Origin: an uncultured Shewanella sp.
Lineage (GTDB): Bacteria > Pseudomonadota > Gammaproteobacteria > Enterobacterales > Shewanellaceae
Reading direction: 5' to 3'
Assembly: GCF_947491715.1 (NCBI RefSeq)
Contig: NZ_CANLKR010000032.1
Span: 1 to 56,518 of the forward strand
DNA length: 56,518 bases
Numbering within the stretch: position 1 is the stretch's first letter; every line of letters starts with the position of its first letter. The notes beneath the pieces were generated by a model. The model was given only the letters and a program-made list of their open reading frames with translations, was not told the origin of the DNA and did not search any database. A program made the translations under genes and the position numbers. Shown piece after piece: positions 8,075 through 16,809 of this stretch.

Positions 8075-9430
8075 ATGTCTACCAAAAAAACCCACAATTT
8101 AAAAACAATCCTTACTTTTCTTATTCCATCTTTAATTGGCTTATTATTGTTCATGACTCCCGTCAGTTATAATGATGCCATTACAATACCTATTGCTATT
8201 TTTGCGAAAGGACTTGAAAGCCTTCTTGACAGCGTGTTGACATCCATTATTACGGGGATCGTTATTTTTACTGGCGTCATGTCACTTTTTACCAAGATTG
8301 CTCGCCCCCAGTGGATCATAAAAAATACATTCTTGCATTCTCTATTTAATATTAGCCCTGCATGGTTAGTGATCCGTTTACTGGGCACAGGCTTTATTAT
8401 TCTCACTTTTTTCCAATTTGGTCCCGAAGCTATTCGCTCTGAGAACACAGGCGCACTGGTATTAAATGATTTATTACCCATTCTCCTATGTGTGTTCTTA
8501 TTTGCAGGTCTATTGTTACCTTTATTGCTTAATTTCGGCCTACTCGAATTATTTGGTAGCTTACTCACTAAAGTGATGCGCCCTATTTTTAACTTGCCAG
8601 GCAGAAGTGCCATTGATTGTATGGCCTCATGGTTGGGTGACGGCAGCGTGGGGATCCTGCTGACAGCAAAACAATATGAATCCGGTTTTTACACCCAAAG
8701 AGAAGCCGCGATTATCGGTACAACCTTCTCTGCCGTTTCCATCACTTTTGCTTTAGTGATTATTTCACAAGTACAACTCGAACATCTCTTTGTGCCTTTT
8801 TATCTCACCGTTTGTTTTGCGGGGATCATGGCCGCAGTAATCGTACCTAAACTTCCCCCTTTATCTTGGAAAAAAGACACTTATGTCGATGGAACGCCGC
8901 GACATCCGGATGATGAAGTCATTCCAGCCGATCATAGCGCCTTTTCTTGGGGGATACATTTAGCCCTCAAAAAAGCAGAAAAGTCAGTAGGCTTTAAACA
9001 AACCTTTATTGATGGGCTCAAAAATGCTATCGATATGATTTTTGGTATTATCCCTGTGATTATGGGCATGGGAACCATTGCCCTTATTTTGGCAGAATAC
9101 ACCTCGATTTTTGATTATTTAGGCATGCCTTTTATTCCATTATTAGAACTTTTGCATGTCCCTGAAGCCACAGAAGCCTCGAGAACCATAGTGGTTGGTT
9201 TCGCCGATATGTTTATTCCTTCCATTCTAGCTGGCAGTATCGAATCTGACATGACACGCTTTATTATTGCCGCCATGTCAGTCACGCAGCTTATTTATAT
9301 GAGTGAAGTCGGCGCCTTGCTCATCGGTAGCCGGATTCCCATCAATATTCTTGAACTCTTTGCTGTTTTCATATTAAGAACTTTAGTCACATTACCCATT
9401 ATCGCTGGTATTGCTCATTTGATTTTCTAA
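8075..9430 (+). CDS. YjiH-family inner-membrane protein with nucleoside-recognition (Gate) domains
   Basis: A 451-residue polytopic protein with roughly ten hydrophobic segments, starting with one at about residues 12-30. Two Gate-like halves are visible: the first around CMASWLGDGSVGILL and the second around TIVVGFADMFIPSILAGS. The YjiH family is predicted to transport small molecules, but its substrate is unknown. The gene is convergent with a purine permease gene and shares a terminator with it; that proximity is suggestive only. Preceded by GGGG about 10 nt from the ATG. Confidence 0.8.
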   Translation: MSTKKTHNLKTILTFLIPSLIGLLLFMTPVSYNDAITIPIAIFAKGLESLLDSVLTSIITGIVIFTGVMSLFTKIARPQWIIKNTFLHSLFNISPAWLVIRLLGTGFIILTFFQFGPEAIRSENTGALVLNDLLPILLCVFLFAGLLLPLLLNFGLLELFGSLLTKVMRPIFNLPGRSAIDCMASWLGDGSVGILLTAKQYESGFYTQREAAIIGTTFSAVSITFALVIISQVQLEHLFVPFYLTVCFAGIMAAVIVPKLPPLSWKKDTYVDGTPRHPDDEVIPADHSAFSWGIHLALKKAEKSVGFKQTFIDGLKNAIDMIFGIIPVIMGMGTIALILAEYTSIFDYLGMPFIPLLELLHVPEATEASRTIVVGFADMFIPSILAGSIESDMTRFIIAAMSVTQLIYMSEVGALLIGSRIPINILELFAVFILRTLVTLPIIAGIAHLIF

Positions 9431-9452
9431 ACCATATTAGAAAGTTACCCAT

Positions 9453-9485
9453 AAAAAAGGAGCGGCGATTGCCGCTCCTTTTTTA
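9453..9485. terminator. Bidirectional terminator between convergent transport genes
   Basis: GGAGCGGC (9459-9466) pairs with GCCGCTCC (9471-9478) around a GATT loop. An A-run precedes and a T-run follows, so it can stop the YjiH-like gene on the plus strand and the NCS2 permease gene on the minus strand. Confidence 0.93.
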
Positions 9486-9499
9486 TCACATTGGCATCA

Positions 9500-10858
9500 C
9501 TAAATCGCCCAACCACCGAGATAGAAAATCACTAAACCTAAAGTAATAATGATCACTCCAGGTTTTAGTAAACGCCACTCTCCACTACACAAGCGCCCTA
9601 TCACTAAAGTGACAAACCCCAGCATAATACCTGTGACAATGTTGCAACTTAATATGATAAACACAGCACACGTCAAGCCGGCCATTGCATCCACTTTATC
9701 GCTAAAATCAAGCTTAGTGACATTGGATAACATTAATAAACCCACATACATTAATGCTGGGGCTGTCGCGTAAGCAGGCACTAAATAACTTAATGGTGCA
9801 AGAAACACCATCAACAAAAACAATAACCCAACTATTGTCGCCGTCAACCCAGTTTTACCGCCTGCAGCAGTCCCAGCAGCGGACTCAATATAAACCGCTG
9901 CTGGCGCCCCACCAACCGCCCCCGCAAACATACTGCTTACCGAATCAGAGGTTAATGCCTTAGCCGCACCTTTAATATCATCCTTTTCGTCCAATAAATC
10001 TGCTTGTCCCGCCACAGCTCTAATCGTTCCTGTCGCATCAAAAATTGCCGTCATCACTAATGCCAACACTATAGGTAATACCACAGGATTAATGGCACCA
10101 ATAATATCCATTTGTCCCATCAAAGAATGCTCGGAGTTAAAATCCGGCATAGCCAATAAGCCTTGATAGTGCACTTTAGGATCAAAAATAAGGCCGAAAA
10201 TAGATGAAACAATCACAACAATTAAAATACCACCCGGCACTCCTCTACGCTCAAGGCCAATCGTGGCAGCCAACCCGATAATGGTTAATATAACAGGTAA
10301 GCTATTAATATCACCTAAAGCAACAGGTAACCCTGTATCATTCGCCACAATAAGCTGTACACTATTAGTCGCGATGAGAAGTAAAAATAATCCAATACCA
10401 ATACCCGTTCCATGCGCAATCCCTTTGGGCAGATTACTCAGTACCCACTGGCGGGCGCCAGTAATACTGGCTAAAGTAAATACCACGCCCATTAAAAAAA
10501 TCGCCCCTAAAGTCACAGGAATAGCAATCCCTTGACCTAGCACCATACTAAAAGCAGTAAAAGCCGTTAATGAAATAGCGCAACCAATTGCCATAGGTAA
10601 ATTAGCCCACAAGCCCATCAATAGAGAACCAAAAGCCGCAATTAAGCAAGTTGCAATAAATACCGCTGCAGGATCAAAGCCTGCACTGCCAAGCATATTA
10701 GGCACAACAATCACAGAGTAAACCATAGCCAGAAACGTCGTCAGCCCTGCTATCATTTCTTGACGTACAGTACTGCCTCGATCACTTATCTTAAAATAAC
10801 GATCTAACAATGTCCCTAATGGCGCTGTGCTCGTAGTTAGCGTCTGCTCAGACTTCAT
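9500..10858 (-). CDS. NCS2-family purine permease (AzgA/GhxP type)
   Basis: A 452-residue inner-membrane protein with about 12-14 hydrophobic segments. Typical NCS2/AzgA features are GLTTFLAMVYSVIVVPNML in segment 1, the paired half-helix regions around GIGIGLFLLL, and MTAIFDATGTIRAVAGQA in segment 8. Relatives in E. coli (GhxP, GhxQ, PurP, YicO) are proton symporters for hypoxanthine, guanine or adenine; the exact base cannot be chosen from sequence. The start at 10858 (MKSEQTL) has AAGGT upstream; a longer frame from 10906 lacks support. I looked for a purine riboswitch in the leader and found none. Confidence 0.88.
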   Translation of the reverse strand: MKSEQTLTTSTAPLGTLLDRYFKISDRGSTVRQEMIAGLTTFLAMVYSVIVVPNMLGSAGFDPAAVFIATCLIAAFGSLLMGLWANLPMAIGCAISLTAFTAFSMVLGQGIAIPVTLGAIFLMGVVFTLASITGARQWVLSNLPKGIAHGTGIGIGLFLLLIATNSVQLIVANDTGLPVALGDINSLPVILTIIGLAATIGLERRGVPGGILIVVIVSSIFGLIFDPKVHYQGLLAMPDFNSEHSLMGQMDIIGAINPVVLPIVLALVMTAIFDATGTIRAVAGQADLLDEKDDIKGAAKALTSDSVSSMFAGAVGGAPAAVYIESAAGTAAGGKTGLTATIVGLLFLLMVFLAPLSYLVPAYATAPALMYVGLLMLSNVTKLDFSDKVDAMAGLTCAVFIILSCNIVTGIMLGFVTLVIGRLCSGEWRLLKPGVIIITLGLVIFYLGGWAI

Positions 10859-11162
10859 AGTGATTATAACCTTAGATTTGATAGTATTTAATAGGAAGGA
10901 GACCAATACATATAATGGCTAAATTTAACAAACAACCCGCACTAACTAGTTGTAAGTTATGATGATATCAGCAATATACACATAGAGCTGACAGTTTAAA
11001 ATCCGCTAGTTTACAGGATCTTATTAATGTTAAATAGGTGTGTTAGGCTTTCTATTAACCTTCAAATCAAAAAACAGAAATTTCTATTTAAAGCCTATTA
11101 ATGCCACATCAAAACAAGCTAAATTTGTCATTCAACTTGTTTTGATTAAATTCAATAGGCTA
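10859..11162. other. Intergenic region between purine permease and threonine aldolase genes
   Basis: About 300 bp. It contains the leader of the permease gene (no riboswitch recognised) and a nested inverted repeat at 11092-11161. No gene seen. Confidence 0.5.
11092..11161 (-). terminator. Nested inverted repeat downstream of threonine aldolase
   Basis: TCAAAACAAG (11109-11118) pairs with CTTGTTTTGA (11136-11145), and outside it AGCCTATT (11092-11099) pairs with AATAGGCT (11154-11161). It lies immediately after the ltaE stop codon on the minus strand and probably ends that transcript. It lacks a clean T-run, so the terminator role is moderately supported. Confidence 0.5.
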
Positions 11163-12173
11163 TTATTTTATTAGGCTTTTAAGAGTAGTAATAAAAAATT
11201 TAATATCGTTACGGCTCACATCCCGATGCAGTACCAACCTTAACGTAGTATTTTCAGTGACTAAAATACCCTTTTCTTTAAGCTGAGTCACCAATGTGTT
11301 CACATCAAGCTCCCCAAGTACCTTAGCAAATACCATATTAGTTTGAACCAATGACAAATCCACTTCAAATGCTTCTATTTGAGCAAGCTCATTGGCAAGA
11401 TAGGCGGCATTCTCATGATCCTCAGCCAATCTCTCCACTTGTTCAGTAATAGCAAGCTGCGCAGCGGCAGCGATAATCCCCGCTTGGCGCATTCCACCAC
11501 CAAGCATTTTTCTCCAACGACGGGCTTTCTTAATAAGAAAGGGATCGCCTAATAAAATGGATCCAACAGGGGCACACAAACCTTTGGATAAACAGATAGA
11601 AACCGAGTCAAAATACTGGGTAATATCACTGATCTCAATACCTTGGCCCACAGCTGCATTTGCGACTCGAGCACCATCAAGATGAATTTTTAACCCATGA
11701 TTAAACGCAAGTGTTTGTGCGCTTGCCAAATACGATTGTGGCAAAATTTTTCCGCCAATCGTATTTTCAAGACTCAGTAGGCGTGTTTGAGCAAAGTGCA
11801 CATCATCGGGTTTAATCGCCGCTTCAATATCAGAGAGTAATAAGCTCCCATCAGCTTGATTCATCAAGGGCTGAGGCTGAATACTCCCTAATACCGCAGC
11901 TCCCCCACCTTCAAACTTATAATTATGCGCTTGTTGTCCACACAAATATTCATCACCTCTCTCACAGTGTGACATTAAGGCCAATAAATTCGCTTGGGTA
12001 CCAGAGGCAGTAAATAATGCAGCATCAAAACCAAAACGCTCCGCAGACATGGCTTCCAACGCATTAACAGTGGGATCATCACCATACACATCATCTCCTA
12101 CCTCTGCATTCGCCATTGCCGAGCGCATGGACTTTGTTGGTCTTGTTACTGTATCACTGCGAAAATCGATCAT
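11163..12173 (-). CDS. ltaE: Low-specificity L-threonine aldolase
   Basis: A 336-residue PLP enzyme that cleaves L-threonine or L-allo-threonine to glycine and acetaldehyde. MIDFRSDTVTRPT at the N-terminus and EVGDDVYGDDPTVN are family hallmarks. The Schiff-base lysine is Lys197 in SICLSKGLCAPVGS, the same number as in E. coli LtaE, and HLDGAR holds the PLP-contacting aspartate. The start at 12173 has GAGGTT just upstream; the longer frame adds 18 unlikely residues. Monocistronic, with an inverted repeat at its 3' end. Confidence 0.94.
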   Translation of the reverse strand: MIDFRSDTVTRPTKSMRSAMANAEVGDDVYGDDPTVNALEAMSAERFGFDAALFTASGTQANLLALMSHCERGDEYLCGQQAHNYKFEGGGAAVLGSIQPQPLMNQADGSLLLSDIEAAIKPDDVHFAQTRLLSLENTIGGKILPQSYLASAQTLAFNHGLKIHLDGARVANAAVGQGIEISDITQYFDSVSICLSKGLCAPVGSILLGDPFLIKKARRWRKMLGGGMRQAGIIAAAAQLAITEQVERLAEDHENAAYLANELAQIEAFEVDLSLVQTNMVFAKVLGELDVNTLVTQLKEKGILVTENTTLRLVLHRDVSRNDIKFFITTLKSLIK

Positions 12174-12511
12174 TTTAACCTCATTAAAAATTATCTCAAT
12201 TACATAATAAAATACAGGGTATTGCAAAAAACAAAACGGTAAATCAGTTTAAGCTCCTCAATAGATCCGGTTTTAGCCGCAACAACACTAACAAAGCATA
12301 AAATAAAGCCAACACGATGCACTAATGAAATCAAAATGATATTAAACAGTTAAAATATGAGACCTATTAAGTAAAAAGTGATTTTATAAACATCATCTTA
12401 ATACCCATATATTCTCATCCATGATATTCAATAGAGTCAACACTCAGCATCATGTTTTTTTGGAAACAAAAAATATGCATTCAGTCAATAATAATACCTA
12501 AAGGAGTGTCA
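12174..12511. other. Divergent intergenic region ltaE / acetyltransferase
   Basis: About 340 bp, AT-rich, containing the two divergent promoters. No conserved site recognised and no gene seen. Confidence 0.4.
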
Positions 12512-13099
12512 ATGCAGCAAAAGTACGCTCAAACACAAGAGACTATTTCACCCTGGAATACAGCAAGTAAAACACGCGATGATCTAACTCCATTTGCTGC
12601 TGACAATATCGACTCCCAGATCCAATTAAGGCCGATTCAACTAAGTGACGCCCCCAGAGTCAAAGACTTAATGACAATGGCAATTAGTCGACCATTATCT
12701 ATCGCCCCTATTCATAAAATAAATGAAGCACAAGATTTTATATTAGGTAAAAACTCTAATCAAAATATAAGATTAGGAATTTCACATTCTCGACATGGTT
12801 TAATAGGTGGGATCAGTTATGGCTTTGAAAAAGCAACACCCAATCAAAACTACGTCTTATTCAGTTATTGGTTAGGTGAAGCCTATCAACGGCAAGGACA
12901 TACCTTTAATGCATTAACTCTACTGTTTAATCATCTAAGATCCCAAGGAAACACTGACTTTCTAGCCAAAGTGTATCCCTCTAATACCCCATCACAGCAC
13001 TTGCTTAAAAAATTGGGATTTCAGTACAATGAAATTTCCACCAGCAAAGATCCTTCAACTTTTATTCATTTCACTCGTTTAGGTCCTCAAATCCCTTGA
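12512..13099 (+). CDS. GNAT-family N-acetyltransferase, RimJ/RimL-like
   Basis: A 195-residue protein. The GNAT fold is seen from about residue 40 (IQLRPIQLSDAPRVKDLM) through the acetyl-CoA region YWLGEAYQRQGHTFNALTLL to NTPSQHLLKKLGFQ, as in RimJ/RimL-type enzymes that acetylate protein N-termini or small amines. The substrate is unknown. The start at 12512 has a strong AAAGGAG Shine-Dalgarno; the longer frame from 12452 is not supported. Its 3' end overlaps the convergent PACE gene by 21 bp. Confidence 0.82.
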   Translation: MQQKYAQTQETISPWNTASKTRDDLTPFAADNIDSQIQLRPIQLSDAPRVKDLMTMAISRPLSIAPIHKINEAQDFILGKNSNQNIRLGISHSRHGLIGGISYGFEKATPNQNYVLFSYWLGEAYQRQGHTFNALTLLFNHLRSQGNTDFLAKVYPSNTPSQHLLKKLGFQYNEISTSKDPSTFIHFTRLGPQIP

Positions 13100-13501
13100 C
13101 CTTATATATTTAGCTTTAACGATGTCATATACCCAGTTAAAAACGATAGCGTACACAAAGAAAAATGCAAAAAATGCCGCTTCTAGCAAAAAAGCCGACA
13201 TCAAACTTATTGATAAAACAAATGCCACAACAGGTAAAGTGAATACAATTAAGCCTATTTCAAAACAGCAAGAATGAAAAATACGTAAATAAAGTGTTCG
13301 GCTTAATCTGTCATAACCAAATTTCCAATCAAATATAAGGTTATAAATATAATTCCAGATCACAGCAAATAGGCTCAAGCCCACCATCACCATGGACAAG
13401 GTCATACTACCTTCATCCGTCATTAAATAAGAGGCCGGTATCAAAATCAGTAAGGCAATACATTCAAATAAAACAGCATGAAAAATTCGACTCTTTATCA
13501 T
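13079..13501 (-). CDS. PACE-family multidrug efflux transporter (AceI-like)
   Basis: A 140-residue inner-membrane protein with four hydrophobic segments arranged as two tandem bacterial transmembrane pair domains. Family marks are RIFHAVLFE at the start of repeat 1, WNYIYNLIFDWKFG at its end, RIFHSCCFEIGLI in repeat 2 and VFNWVYDIVK near the end. The glutamate of FHAVLFE corresponds to the conserved acidic residue in AceI. PACE pumps export biocides such as chlorhexidine and short-chain diamines by proton antiport. It is divergent from a LysR gene 89 bp away, the arrangement known for aceI/aceR. Substrate not determinable. Confidence 0.92.
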   Translation of the reverse strand: MIKSRIFHAVLFECIALLILIPASYLMTDEGSMTLSMVMVGLSLFAVIWNYIYNLIFDWKFGYDRLSRTLYLRIFHSCCFEIGLIVFTLPVVAFVLSISLMSAFLLEAAFFAFFFVYAIVFNWVYDIVKAKYIRSRDLRT

Positions 13502-13590
13502 TTCAATAACGCTCTTTTGCCTAACAAGTTGCCATCATTATCCAACAGGAATACAATTATAAAAAGTTAGATACCATCACTTTTACTGAT
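13502..13590. promoter_or_regulatory. Divergent promoter/operator region of the PACE and LysR genes
   Basis: The 89 bp between divergent start codons must hold both promoters and, by analogy with other LysR regulators, the LysR binding site. I could not assign a clear T-N11-A operator by eye. Confidence 0.5.
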
Positions 13591-14463
13591 ATGCCAACAC
13601 TTGAACAACTCAATGCATTTATTAGCACTGTCGAAACAGGCTCATTTTCCGCAGCCGCAAGAAAGTTAGGAAAAGTGCAATCTGCTGTGAGTCAGCATAT
13701 TGCCAATATGGAAGCGGATATTAATCATGCTTTATTTCATCGAGACGGCCGATACCCAACACTAACGGCTCAAGGTCAACAATTACTGCCACAAGCGAAA
13801 GCAGTTGTGGCTCAACACGAGAGGCTATCGTTACAAATTCAATCACTGGACTCAGGGGTAAGCACAAGACTAACACTCGCTATTGATGAAGGGATCCCTT
13901 ATACAAGACTCAGTGACACTTTAGACAACATAGCATCACATCACCCTCAATTACACATTGAAATCCTGTGTGCATCAAGCAAAGACATCGTAGAACTTGT
14001 CAAGCAAAAACGCGCGACTGCAGGCATTATTTATAACGATGAAATATATCCAGAGCATGTTGATTTTGAATCATTAGGCTCAGTACTGTTTGATGTTTTT
14101 GTCAGTCCAACGCATCCACTCGCTCAAACTCACTCCCCTCATGTTGATATGTTAAAGCTGCATAGACAATTAGTGATTGGATCTAAAGATGCATTAAAAG
14201 TCAACGCATTATCACCAGACATTTGGCAAGCTGATAATTACTATATGCTATTGGAATTAACGAAGTCGGGACTAGGATGGAGCTTTTTACCACAGCACTT
14301 ATCTCAAGAGGCCTTGATCAATAAACAGATCTGCAAACTACCAATAGAATTTAATCAGCTGGGCTGGCAAGCTAATGTCGATATTATTCAACATAAAAGT
14401 GCCAGCGAAAATATAATCAACCGGCAATTAAGGCAATCACTTAAAACGCTATTGGAAAAATAG
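13591..14463 (+). CDS. LysR-family regulator, probable regulator of the PACE pump
   Basis: A 290-residue LysR protein. The N-terminal winged helix-turn-helix covers about residues 1-60 (LEQLNAFISTVETGSFSAAA, KVQSAVSQHIANME), followed by a linker helix and a periplasmic-binding-like effector domain from about residue 90. The divergent orientation toward the PACE gene matches AceR-AceI of Acinetobacter, where the regulator responds to the pump substrate. The regulatory link is inferred from position. Confidence 0.88.
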   Translation: MPTLEQLNAFISTVETGSFSAAARKLGKVQSAVSQHIANMEADINHALFHRDGRYPTLTAQGQQLLPQAKAVVAQHERLSLQIQSLDSGVSTRLTLAIDEGIPYTRLSDTLDNIASHHPQLHIEILCASSKDIVELVKQKRATAGIIYNDEIYPEHVDFESLGSVLFDVFVSPTHPLAQTHSPHVDMLKLHRQLVIGSKDALKVNALSPDIWQADNYYMLLELTKSGLGWSFLPQHLSQEALINKQICKLPIEFNQLGWQANVDIIQHKSASENIINRQLRQSLKTLLEK

Positions 14464-14495
14464 TCACGCTCTTTACCATTAATGGGCTTTCTCTC

Positions 14496-14539
14496 CCCGT
14501 GATACTTCCAACTAAACCCTACATCATGAAATATCACGG
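14496..14539. repeat. Short inverted repeat with MITE-like ends
   Basis: CCCGTGATACTT at 14496-14507 is identical to 12 bases of the terminal repeat of the MITE at 1611-1926, and TATCACGG at 14532-14539 matches the other end. Only about 24 bp lie between. It may be a deletion relic of the element, or a hairpin shared by the LysR and DUF4136 convergent ends. Confidence 0.5.
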
Positions 14540-14559
14540 TTTATATGAGATCAATCACA

Positions 14560-15102
14560 CTATTTAGGAGGGTACGCTTTAAACAATGCAGCAACTGACT
14601 TATTCACAGCCTCAGTGCGTGCTTGTGGCGATTTCTCCTGACGGATAGTATCTTCTGCCGAACCACGCCAAATTAATTGATGGGTTTTATTATTGATCAT
14701 GTCAACAATTAACGTACCCACATTATATTCACGTACCGTCGTTTGCCCACCAGCCATACCGCCCCAACCCGGTCCAAAATAGGGATGATAACCGTAATAA
14801 GTATTAAAGGTATTCACATTGAATCGCTTATTGACTTTAGTCAGATAATTAATCAACACATCGGCATCATTGGCATTCGTTAGCGTTAAGCCTTTTAATC
14901 TTAACTGCTGTGCAATGGCCATACGCACTCTTTGATCCATTAATCCGTCAAGGTGATAAGCTGAATCCCCCACTTTCTTTTGAACCCAAGCATATGTTTT
15001 TACCTGGCTGAAATCAAAACTGGGATTATAATCAGAATTGGTTTTTAGGGTGCTACAAGCACTAAGGGAAATCAGTGCCAACACAACAAATAGCTTCTTC
15101 AT
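14560..15102 (-). CDS. DUF4136 lipoprotein
   Basis: A 180-residue protein with a lipoprotein signal: KKLFVVLALISLSAC, lipobox LSAC with Cys at residue 16. The body matches DUF4136 (YNPSFDFSQVKTYAWV near the N-terminus; GTLIVDMINNKTHQLIWRG near the C-terminus), a family of envelope lipoproteins of unknown function. A glycine/aromatic-rich segment (YYGYHPYFGPGWGG) lies around residues 105-118. Ser17 after the acylated cysteine favours outer-membrane sorting. Monocistronic. Confidence 0.88.
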   Translation of the reverse strand: MKKLFVVLALISLSACSTLKTNSDYNPSFDFSQVKTYAWVQKKVGDSAYHLDGLMDQRVRMAIAQQLRLKGLTLTNANDADVLINYLTKVNKRFNVNTFNTYYGYHPYFGPGWGGMAGGQTTVREYNVGTLIVDMINNKTHQLIWRGSAEDTIRQEKSPQARTEAVNKSVAALFKAYPPK

Positions 15103-15270
15103 AGATTCTCCATTAACAACAAAATATGATTAGTAATGCTCCACAAAAACAGTCTTGTTATTACCGATAACTCGATCAGGTACATTTAGCATAGATTCAA
15201 AATCAGGGGTTTACAAACTCATAACGCAATCATTAATGTAAAGATAAAGCAAAATAATCCCATTTATGAA

Positions 15271-15299
15271 TTGACTTATACAAAAACCTAAATGATAAT
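15271..15299 (+). promoter_or_regulatory. Sigma70 promoter of the small membrane protein gene
   Basis: TTGACT (15271-15276), a 17-bp spacer, then GATAAT (15294-15299). Near consensus in both hexamers and in spacing, and about 33 bp upstream of the ATG. The -10 lies inside the Fur box. Confidence 0.8.
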
Positions 15300-15307
15300 A
15301 ATTATCA
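15293..15307. promoter_or_regulatory. Fur box
   Basis: TGATAATAATTATCA is a perfect 7-1-7 inverted repeat identical to the core Fur consensus TGATAATnATTATCA. It covers the -10 of the promoter at 15271-15299, the classical position for iron-dependent repression. Confidence 0.9.
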
Positions 15308-15331
15308 ATTACAACAACGAGGAATACAAGA

Positions 15332-15649
15332 ATGTACTGGTTAATTTTAGGCTTCGTAGCAGTTAGTGCGGTTATCGTCTGTCTGCCACAGAGCATGTCA
15401 CTTGCTATTGCAGATGATCCCAAATTATCCAGTAAAAAGCTAACCCACTTTGCTTTACTTTTGTTACCCATTATTGTGTTAGCCTGGCTATTAATCACAT
15501 TAATGAATGGTAATAACACACATTTTGGTGCAACAGCCATTAGTTTTGTGCTCACATCTTGTACTGTCGCCTTACCTAGGTTACACAAGCTCATACTCGT
15601 CAGTGCCATGCTTACGGCCATTTGTTTTATTATGGAATCCATTTTTTAG
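15332..15649 (+). CDS. Uncharacterised small inner-membrane protein under Fur control
   Basis: A 105-residue protein with three hydrophobic segments at about residues 1-21, 40-62 and 67-100. I do not recognise the family. The start is supported by GAGGA about 8 nt upstream. The gene has its own sigma70 promoter overlapped by a perfect Fur box, so it should be induced in iron limitation. It stands alone, not next to a siderophore or TonB gene, so its role in iron biology is open. A membrane partner of an iron uptake system is conceivable but not shown. Confidence 0.75.
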   Translation: MYWLILGFVAVSAVIVCLPQSMSLAIADDPKLSSKKLTHFALLLLPIIVLAWLLITLMNGNNTHFGATAISFVLTSCTVALPRLHKLILVSAMLTAICFIMESIF

Positions 15650-15851
15650 TTTCAATGGAGTCATACACATTCATATACTTCAATCACTACCAAGCCATTA
15701 GATAATGGACGTTAAGATCCTATCCTTCGACTCTTAGTCTCACCAATAACGTCAATAATGCTAATCAAACAAGCAAATTGTTAAAAAAGCATATTGAAAC
15801 TTGCGTAATTTTGGTAAACTGGGCGACAGAATCCTTAGCGCATTTATTTTT

Positions 15852-16181
15852 ATGAAATTCGACCCTAATTCAAATTTAGTCTACAGCACAGATTCGGGCA
15901 GAATTGCTCCGACTCAGGCAGAAGAAACAATCCCTGAAGGAGATGGAATCGTTCGCATACATAAGGAGAGTAAAGGGCGTAAAGGTAAAGGCGTATCGGT
16001 CATAAAAGGCTTAGGGCTAGATGAAAAAGCCCTTAAAACATTGGCCCAAAAGCTCAAAAAACAGTGTGGCTGTGGTGGTACGGTTAAGGATTTCAACATC
16101 GAAATACAAACCGATAACCGAGACTTATTAAAAAGCTTACTAGAAAAATTGAATTACACAGTTAAATTAGCGGGAGGTTAA
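15852..16181 (+). CDS. yciH: SUI1/eIF1-family translation factor YciH
   Basis: A 109-residue protein of the SUI1 fold. The conserved core is KGKGVSVIKGLG followed by LKKQCGCGGTVKD and the C-terminal IEIQTDNRDLLKSLLEKL. YciH is the bacterial relative of eIF1 and is reported to affect start-site fidelity and stress translation. The start at 15852 (MKFDPNSN) gives the family length; an upstream in-frame start at 15801 is less likely. Followed 40 bp later by yqgE in the same direction. Confidence 0.92.
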   Translation: MKFDPNSNLVYSTDSGRIAPTQAEETIPEGDGIVRIHKESKGRKGKGVSVIKGLGLDEKALKTLAQKLKKQCGCGGTVKDFNIEIQTDNRDLLKSLLEKLNYTVKLAGG

Positions 16182-16221
16182 CCCTTCCACCTTATAGCTG
16201 ATGGCTTTTAGGAGCACAAAG

Positions 16222-16782
16222 ATGGACAGCTTACAGAATCATTTTTTAATCGCAATGCCATCCCTCAAAGAGACTTATTTTGAGCGTTCAGTCATTTACC
16301 TTTGTGAACACAATAAAAAAGGGGCCATGGGCATTATCATTAATCGACCAAGTCCTATTCTTTTAAACGAATTACTGATCCAAATTAATGTCAAAGGTGA
16401 TGATAAAGCCCATCATAATGACGATCAAAAAATCCTTATCGGTGGGCCCGTCACACCAGAAAGAGGCTTTGTTTTACATTCCAATCAAACTGGCTGGAAG
16501 CAAAGTAAGGCACTCAGCGATGAGCTAATGCTCACCACATCCCAAGACATACTTGCCTCTCTAGGATCCGCAAATGCACCTAAAGAATTTATCGTAGCAT
16601 TGGGCGCTTCAGTTTGGGATAGAGGTCAATTAGAACAAGAAATAGCTGATAATACTTGGTTAAGCATTCCTGCTGATCACACATTACTATTTGATGTAGA
16701 TTATGATTTACGCTGGCAATATGCCACTCAGCCTCTTGGCTTTGATGCATGGCAGTTATCAAATCAAATTGGCCATGCATAA
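16222..16782 (+). CDS. yqgE: YqgE/AlgH family protein (UPF0301)
   Basis: A 186-residue cytoplasmic protein. Family motifs are NHFLIAMPSLKETYFERSV at the N-terminus, GAMGIIINRPS and ILIGGPVTPERGFVLH. Function is unproven; AlgH influences alginate regulation in Pseudomonas. The start at 16222 has AGGAG upstream. It is followed by ruvX after 27 bp, the conserved yqgE-yqgF pair of gammaproteobacteria, so the two are probably co-transcribed. Confidence 0.94.
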   Translation: MDSLQNHFLIAMPSLKETYFERSVIYLCEHNKKGAMGIIINRPSPILLNELLIQINVKGDDKAHHNDDQKILIGGPVTPERGFVLHSNQTGWKQSKALSDELMLTTSQDILASLGSANAPKEFIVALGASVWDRGQLEQEIADNTWLSIPADHTLLFDVDYDLRWQYATQPLGFDAWQLSNQIGHA

Positions 16783-16809
16783 CCAGTATCACCTATTAGG
16801 AATTTATTA

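Noticed and set aside
10859..11000. Purine riboswitch upstream of the NCS2 permease
   Set aside because: The minus-strand leader lacks the conserved purine aptamer core elements and three-way junction pattern; nothing resembling the P2/P3 loop sequences was found.
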